From NCBI GenBank assembly GCA_036006425.1, contig DASYPQ010000027.1, positions 288,423 through 352,422 on the forward strand: 64,000 bases of DNA, read 5' to 3'. The stretch is from DASYPQ01 sp036006425. GTDB lineage: Bacteria > Planctomycetota > UBA1135 > GCA-002686595. The translations under genes were made by a program, and so were the position numbers. Shown piece after piece: positions 60,132-64,000 of this stretch (position 1 is the stretch's first letter; each line of letters begins with the position of its first letter). The notes beneath the pieces were generated by a model, which made no database searches, had not been told where the DNA came from, and saw nothing but the letters and a program-made list of their open reading frames with translations.

Positions 60132-61820
60132 TCACCGGCGGATGCGGTAGATGCGGATGCCCGGACCGAAGGCTTCTGCCGTGAGGAGGCGCCGCGCGAG
60201 CTGCCGCGACCCGGAGTATTCGAAGATCCCGCCGTCGGTCGGACCGGGGATCGTGCCGACGGACTCGTAGACGAGCTCTCCCATCGCGCTCGCGGCGCGC
60301 TCGCATTCGCCGATCGGGAAGTACTCGTGCATCCGAAGCGAGTTCTCGACGAGCACGAGATCGGCTTCCGTGTCGCGGATCAGCTCGCGCGAACGGTCGA
60401 AGTCGAGGTCGCGCCGCCCGCGCCACGCCGAGATCGGGATCGTCTTGATCCGCCACCTCGGATCGCCCGCGGCCGGAGGACCGAGCAGGCTCTGGTACAC
60501 CATCCACGGATGCGCGAGCGAGCTCGGATCGCGCAGGTCCTCGCGCAAGGCAATCGGCTCGATGAGCATCGGCAGCACGGCGCCCGGCGTCGTCAGGATG
60601 CACTCCTTCGGATCGGCGTGGCCGCGGATCCACGACGCCGCGCGCGTCAGCGTGTCCGGAGCGGCGGCCGTGCGGACGTACGACACCGCGACGACGAGCG
60701 GCGCGGCGAGGAGCGCGGCGGCGGCGATCCGCGCGGCGAGGAATCGCGGCGAACCGATCCACGCGACGCCGCGCGCGCCGAGGCACGCGAGGTAGGGGAT
60801 CAACGGCAGCAGGAACCGCTCCTGCACGTTCGGGTCGAGGACGAGCGCGCCGACGTAGGGCACGACGTAGACGAGGACGACGGCGAGGTCGAGCTTGCGC
60901 TCTCCTTCGACGCGCCCGACGGACGCCACGAGGCCGACGGCCGCGAGGAGCGCGAGGACCGGATCGAACTCCCACAGCATCCGCGCGAGGCGCGGGATCC
61001 CGCCGACGTTCGAGAGGCTCGGATGGATCGTGTGCGCGCCGACCTCCGTCGATCCGAGGTGGACGCCGGTCGCGTCGACGTAGGGGAGACCGGGGAAGAA
61101 CGCGAGCGCGAGGGTGCCCGCGGCGAGGCACGCCGCTCCGGCCGCGGCGAACGCGGCGATCCCGCGCTTCCGCGAGCCCAGGACGACCGCGAGGGCGAGC
61201 GGCGGGAGCGTGAAGATCCCGTTCTGGAGCGACGCGCCGGCCGCCGCCGCGGCGAGCGCCGCGAGCGCGATCCGGCCCGGACTCGCGCGCTCGCGGACGC
61301 GCAGGGCGAGGAGCACCGCCGCGAGAGCGAAGGTCGCCTGGATGCCGTGCGGCCGCGCCTGGCCGGCGAAGAGGATCGCGAGGAGGCTCGTCGCGACGAG
61401 GTACGGCACGACCATCGCGACGCGCGGGCCGAGGAACCGGTTCGCGAGGAAGAAGGAGAGGAGGACGCCCGCGATCGAGCACAGCGCGACGCCCGTGCGC
61501 ACGAGGAGGTACGGCCGCGCCGCCGCGTCGAGGTGCGCGCGCTCGTCGCCGGGGCCGCTGACCCGGGCGGGGACCTCGGGGTAGGGGAGCAGCGCGAACG
61601 CGCGCGCGGGAAGCGACGGGTAGGGTCCCGTCAGGCGGTCCCGGCGCACGAGAGCCGGGTCCTGCTCGAGCCGCTGGAGCTGGAAGACGAGTGACGAGTC
61701 GGGCTCGATCCGGTGCGGGAGCTCGCGACCGAGGCCGACGAAGCGGAGCAGGAGAGCCAGGAGGAGGATCGCGGCGAGCCCGAGGGACCGCGCCGTCGCG
61801 ATGCCGCGGGAGGAACGCAC
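60132..61820 (-). CDS. PMT-like multi-pass membrane glycosyltransferase candidate, copy B
   Basis: 562 residues, GTG start. Tandem paralog of the downstream gene; long stretches are identical or similar, e.g. LPHRIEPDSS, LFAGQARPHGIQ, FYPGLPYVDA-type loop, ILTTPGAVLPML and RRLLTAEAFGPGIRI. Divergent from uvrB. The first loop after TM1 holds an acidic EPD, which matches where GT-C enzymes keep a catalytic acid. The C-terminal ~170 residues are soluble and conserved between the copies. Confidence 0.68.
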   Translation of the reverse strand: MRSSRGIATARSLGLAAILLLALLLRFVGLGRELPHRIEPDSSLVFQLQRLEQDPALVRRDRLTGPYPSLPARAFALLPYPEVPARVSGPGDERAHLDAAARPYLLVRTGVALCSIAGVLLSFFLANRFLGPRVAMVVPYLVATSLLAILFAGQARPHGIQATFALAAVLLALRVRERASPGRIALAALAAAAAGASLQNGIFTLPPLALAVVLGSRKRGIAAFAAAGAACLAAGTLALAFFPGLPYVDATGVHLGSTEVGAHTIHPSLSNVGGIPRLARMLWEFDPVLALLAAVGLVASVGRVEGERKLDLAVVLVYVVPYVGALVLDPNVQERFLLPLIPYLACLGARGVAWIGSPRFLAARIAAAALLAAPLVVAVSYVRTAAAPDTLTRAASWIRGHADPKECILTTPGAVLPMLIEPIALREDLRDPSSLAHPWMVYQSLLGPPAAGDPRWRIKTIPISAWRGRRDLDFDRSRELIRDTEADLVLVENSLRMHEYFPIGECERAASAMGELVYESVGTIPGPTDGGIFEYSGSRQLARRLLTAEAFGPGIRIYRIRR

Positions 61821-61826
61821 GGCGGA

Positions 61827-61832
61827 AGTATA
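61827..61832 (-). promoter_or_regulatory. candidate -10 element for GT-C copy B (leaderless)
   Basis: Minus-strand TATACT (five of six consensus) six bases before the GTG at 61820. Confidence 0.4.
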
Positions 61833-61879
61833 GCGCCGTGATCGGGGACGCCCGGAAACCTCGGCGAGCGGTGCCTACA

Positions 61880-63949
61880 ATGCGCGCGAGGTACGCACTG
61901 GCTCGACGAGAACGGAACGGAGCGCGGGAGAGTTCGGCGGCGGGCCCGCGTTTCGAGCTCGTCTGCCCGTTCGCCCCGACCGGCGACCAACCCGCAGCGA
62001 TCGACCAGCTCGCGCGCGGCCTCGTCGAAGGTCGCAAGCACCAGTGCCTCCTCGGGATCACCGGCTCGGGCAAGACGTTCACGATGGCCGCGGTGATCGA
62101 GAAGGCGAACCGGCCGGCTCTCGTCCTCTCACCGAACAAGACGCTCGCGGCGCAGCTGTTCTCCGAGCTCAAGGAGCTCTTCCCGAAGAACGCGGTCGAG
62201 TACTTCGTCAGCTACTACGACTACTACCAGCCCGAGGCCTACGTCCCTTCGACCGACACGTACATCGAGAAGGACGCGAGCCGCAACGAGAGCATCGAGC
62301 GCCTCCGGAACAGCGCCACGCGCTCGCTGCTCGACCGCCGCGACGTCGTCATCGTCGCCTCGGTGTCCTGCATCTACGGCCTCGGCAGCCCGGACAACTA
62401 TGCGTCGATGGCCCTCGAGCTCTCCAAGGGACAGACGATCGACCGCGACGATCTCCTGCGGAGCCTGACGCGGATGCAGTACGCCCGCAACCACGTCGAC
62501 TTCCGCCGCGGGACGTTCCGCGCGCGCGGCGACGTCGTCGAGGTGTTCCCGGCCTACGAGGAGGAGGCCGTGATCCGCGTCGAGATGTTCGGCGACGAGA
62601 TCGAAGGGCTGCTCGTGGTGAATCCCCTGCGCGGCGAAGTGATCTCCGAGATGCCGCGGGTCACGATCTACCCGGCGAACCACTACGTCGCGCCGGAGGA
62701 ACGGCTGCAGCGCGCGGTGATCACGATCCAGGCGGAGCTCGACGAGCGATTGAAGCTCCTGCGCGACGAGAAGCGGCTGCTCGAGGCGCAGCGACTCGAG
62801 CAGCGCACGCGGCACGACCTCGAGATGCTGCGCGCGACGGGCGTGTGCAACGGGATCGAGAACTACTCCCGCCACCTCGACGGCCGCGCGCCGGGCGAGC
62901 CGCCGTTCACGCTGCTGAACTACTTCCCCGAGGACTGGATCGTGTTCGTCGACGAGAGCCACGTGTCCGTGCCGCAGGTGGGCGGGATGTACAAGGGCGA
63001 CCGCTCGCGCAAGGAGACGCTCGTCGAGCACGGATTCCGCCTTCCGAGCGCGCTCGACAACCGGCCGCTGCGGTTCGAGGAGTGGGAGAACCTCGTCTCG
63101 CAGATCGTCTACGTGTCCGCGACGCCGTCGGGCTTCGAGATGACGCAGAGCCGCGGCGCGGTCGCCGAGCAGGTCGTGCGGCCGACGGGGCTGCTCGATC
63201 CGGCGATCGAGGTGCGGCCGGCGCGGACGCAGGTCGACGATCTCCTCGCGGAGCTGCGGAAAGTGACGCAGCGCGGATTCCGGACGCTCGTGACGACGCT
63301 GACGAAGCGGTCGGCGGAGGAGCTGACGAACTACTACGCGGAGCTCGGGGTCAAGGTGCGGTACCTGCACTCGGAGATCGACGCGCTCGAGCGGTCGGCG
63401 ATCCTGCGGGATCTGCGCCTCGGGGCGTTCGACGTGCTCGTCGGGATCAATCTGCTCCGGGAGGGTCTCGATCTGCCCGAGGTGGCGCTCGTCGCGATCC
63501 TCGACGCGGACAAGGAGGGATTCCTGCGGTCGACGACGAGCCTGATCCAGACCTGCGGGCGCGCGGCGCGCAACGTGGAGGGACGGGTCGTGTTCTACGC
63601 CGACCGGGTGACGGACTCGATGCGCGCGGCGATCGACGAGGTCGAGCGCAGGCGCAGGCGGCAGGCGGAGTACAACGCGGCGCACGGCATCGTTCCGAGG
63701 ACGATCGTGAAGCCGATCCGGGACAGCTTGGAGGCGCTGTACGAGATGGACTACGTCGACGTCGCGGATGTCGGGGCGGACCGCGCGGCGGAGGATCCGG
63801 CGGAGGCGTGGGATGTCGAGAAGCTGCGCGGGGAGATCGAGAGGGTCCGGGCGGACATGATGCGGTCGGCGGAGGAGCTGAGGTTCGAGGACGCGGCGAA
63901 GTTGCGGGATCGGTTGAAGGTGCTCGAGGGATTGGAGCTCAAGCGGTGA
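61880..63949 (+). CDS. uvrB: excinuclease ABC subunit B
   Basis: 689 residues. The Walker A GITGSGKT, the beta-hairpin region YYDYYQPEAYVPSTDTYIEKDASRN, the helicase motifs DESHVSVPQ, TTLTKRSAEEL, GINLLREGLDLPEV and QTCGRAARN, and the C-terminal UVR domain EELRFEDAAKLRDRLKVLE. It verifies damage in nucleotide excision repair with UvrA and UvrC. The start is ambiguous: an in-frame GTG lies nine bases upstream, and a TACAAT overlaps the ATG. The last 51 bases of the window hold nothing I can call. Confidence 0.96.
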   Translation: MRARYALARRERNGARESSAAGPRFELVCPFAPTGDQPAAIDQLARGLVEGRKHQCLLGITGSGKTFTMAAVIEKANRPALVLSPNKTLAAQLFSELKELFPKNAVEYFVSYYDYYQPEAYVPSTDTYIEKDASRNESIERLRNSATRSLLDRRDVVIVASVSCIYGLGSPDNYASMALELSKGQTIDRDDLLRSLTRMQYARNHVDFRRGTFRARGDVVEVFPAYEEEAVIRVEMFGDEIEGLLVVNPLRGEVISEMPRVTIYPANHYVAPEERLQRAVITIQAELDERLKLLRDEKRLLEAQRLEQRTRHDLEMLRATGVCNGIENYSRHLDGRAPGEPPFTLLNYFPEDWIVFVDESHVSVPQVGGMYKGDRSRKETLVEHGFRLPSALDNRPLRFEEWENLVSQIVYVSATPSGFEMTQSRGAVAEQVVRPTGLLDPAIEVRPARTQVDDLLAELRKVTQRGFRTLVTTLTKRSAEELTNYYAELGVKVRYLHSEIDALERSAILRDLRLGAFDVLVGINLLREGLDLPEVALVAILDADKEGFLRSTTSLIQTCGRAARNVEGRVVFYADRVTDSMRAAIDEVERRRRRQAEYNAAHGIVPRTIVKPIRDSLEALYEMDYVDVADVGADRAAEDPAEAWDVEKLRGEIERVRADMMRSAEELRFEDAAKLRDRLKVLEGLELKR

Positions 63950-64000
63950 ACCCCAGGGATGGGTCCGACTCGAACTCCGGGTTCGCGGCTGCCGTACTCG

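Noticed and set aside
1..64000. CRISPR arrays, insertion sequences, transposases, prophage or rRNA
   Set aside because: I found no regularly spaced repeats, transposase motifs, phage proteins or rRNA segments anywhere in the window.

Overview
The window is very GC-rich (about 73% in one coding line counted, 61381-61440) and densely packed, with about 60 protein genes, two tRNAs and no rRNA, CRISPR array or insertion sequence. I infer a Planctomycetota bacterium. The reasons are a TolB-like repeat protein (51022-52713) with a C-terminal domain I associate with that phylum, a TPR protein carrying two RNA-polymerase alpha-CTD domains (32442-33818), and many lipoproteins and zinc-ribbon, MORN and sulfatase-type proteins. 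No 16S gene is present, so the placement is an inference from gene content.

Layout. 1-2348: the end of an ebo-like operon (terpenoid-cyclase-like protein, EboA-like protein, EboB/TatD hydrolase). 2391-12674: accessory and secreted genes, including a thioredoxin-fold-like protein, a PLP decarboxylase, an M28 peptidase-sulfatase-MORN operon, an FkbM methyltransferase-amidohydrolase pair, a PTPS-III-type pterin enzyme and HExxH lipoproteins. 12850-25643: a GT9 glycosyltransferase, an unusual alkyltransferase-like/2OG-dioxygenase fusion, MiaB, a TetR-S41 pair, an epimerase with malate dehydrogenase, then ribD, a methyltransferase, a GT2 and a membrane glycosyltransferase. 25684-33818: a large HEEGH lipoprotein, then a minus-strand operon TPR-alphaCTD, ruvA, serA, serB and a serC-like aminotransferase behind a near-consensus promoter. 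34102-35804: HIT protein and murA. 35810-38960: two hypothetical genes of lower GC, a possible island.

39039-45238 is a conserved core block: ffh, rpsP, a degenerate endonuclease III-like gene, maf, rpmE, prfA and prmC. 45235-50961: sterol-desaturase-like protein, PilZ protein, ssb, a moaD-moaE fusion, ETF-ubiquinone oxidoreductase and leucyl aminopeptidase. 51022-57952: the TolB-like protein, tRNA-Leu(TAA), tRNA-Cys(GCA), a secreted protein, an ECF sigma/anti-sigma pair, a membrane protein, a NIL-domain protein and a gamma-glutamyltransferase lipoprotein. 57965-61820: a zinc-ribbon protein and two tandem paralogous membrane glycosyltransferase-like genes. 61880-63949: uvrB.

Two sequence-level habits stand out. 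First, at least eight genes have a TAnnnT hexamer 5 to 8 bases before the start codon, the spacing expected for leaderless transcripts. Second, three convergent gene pairs end in one shared CTAG that supplies a stop codon to both strands. The most interesting candidate systems are the ATL-2OG oxygenase fusion, the TPR-double-alphaCTD protein at the head of the ruvA-ser operon, the endonuclease III fold without catalytic residues, and the MoaD-MoaE fusion with an internal Gly-Gly.
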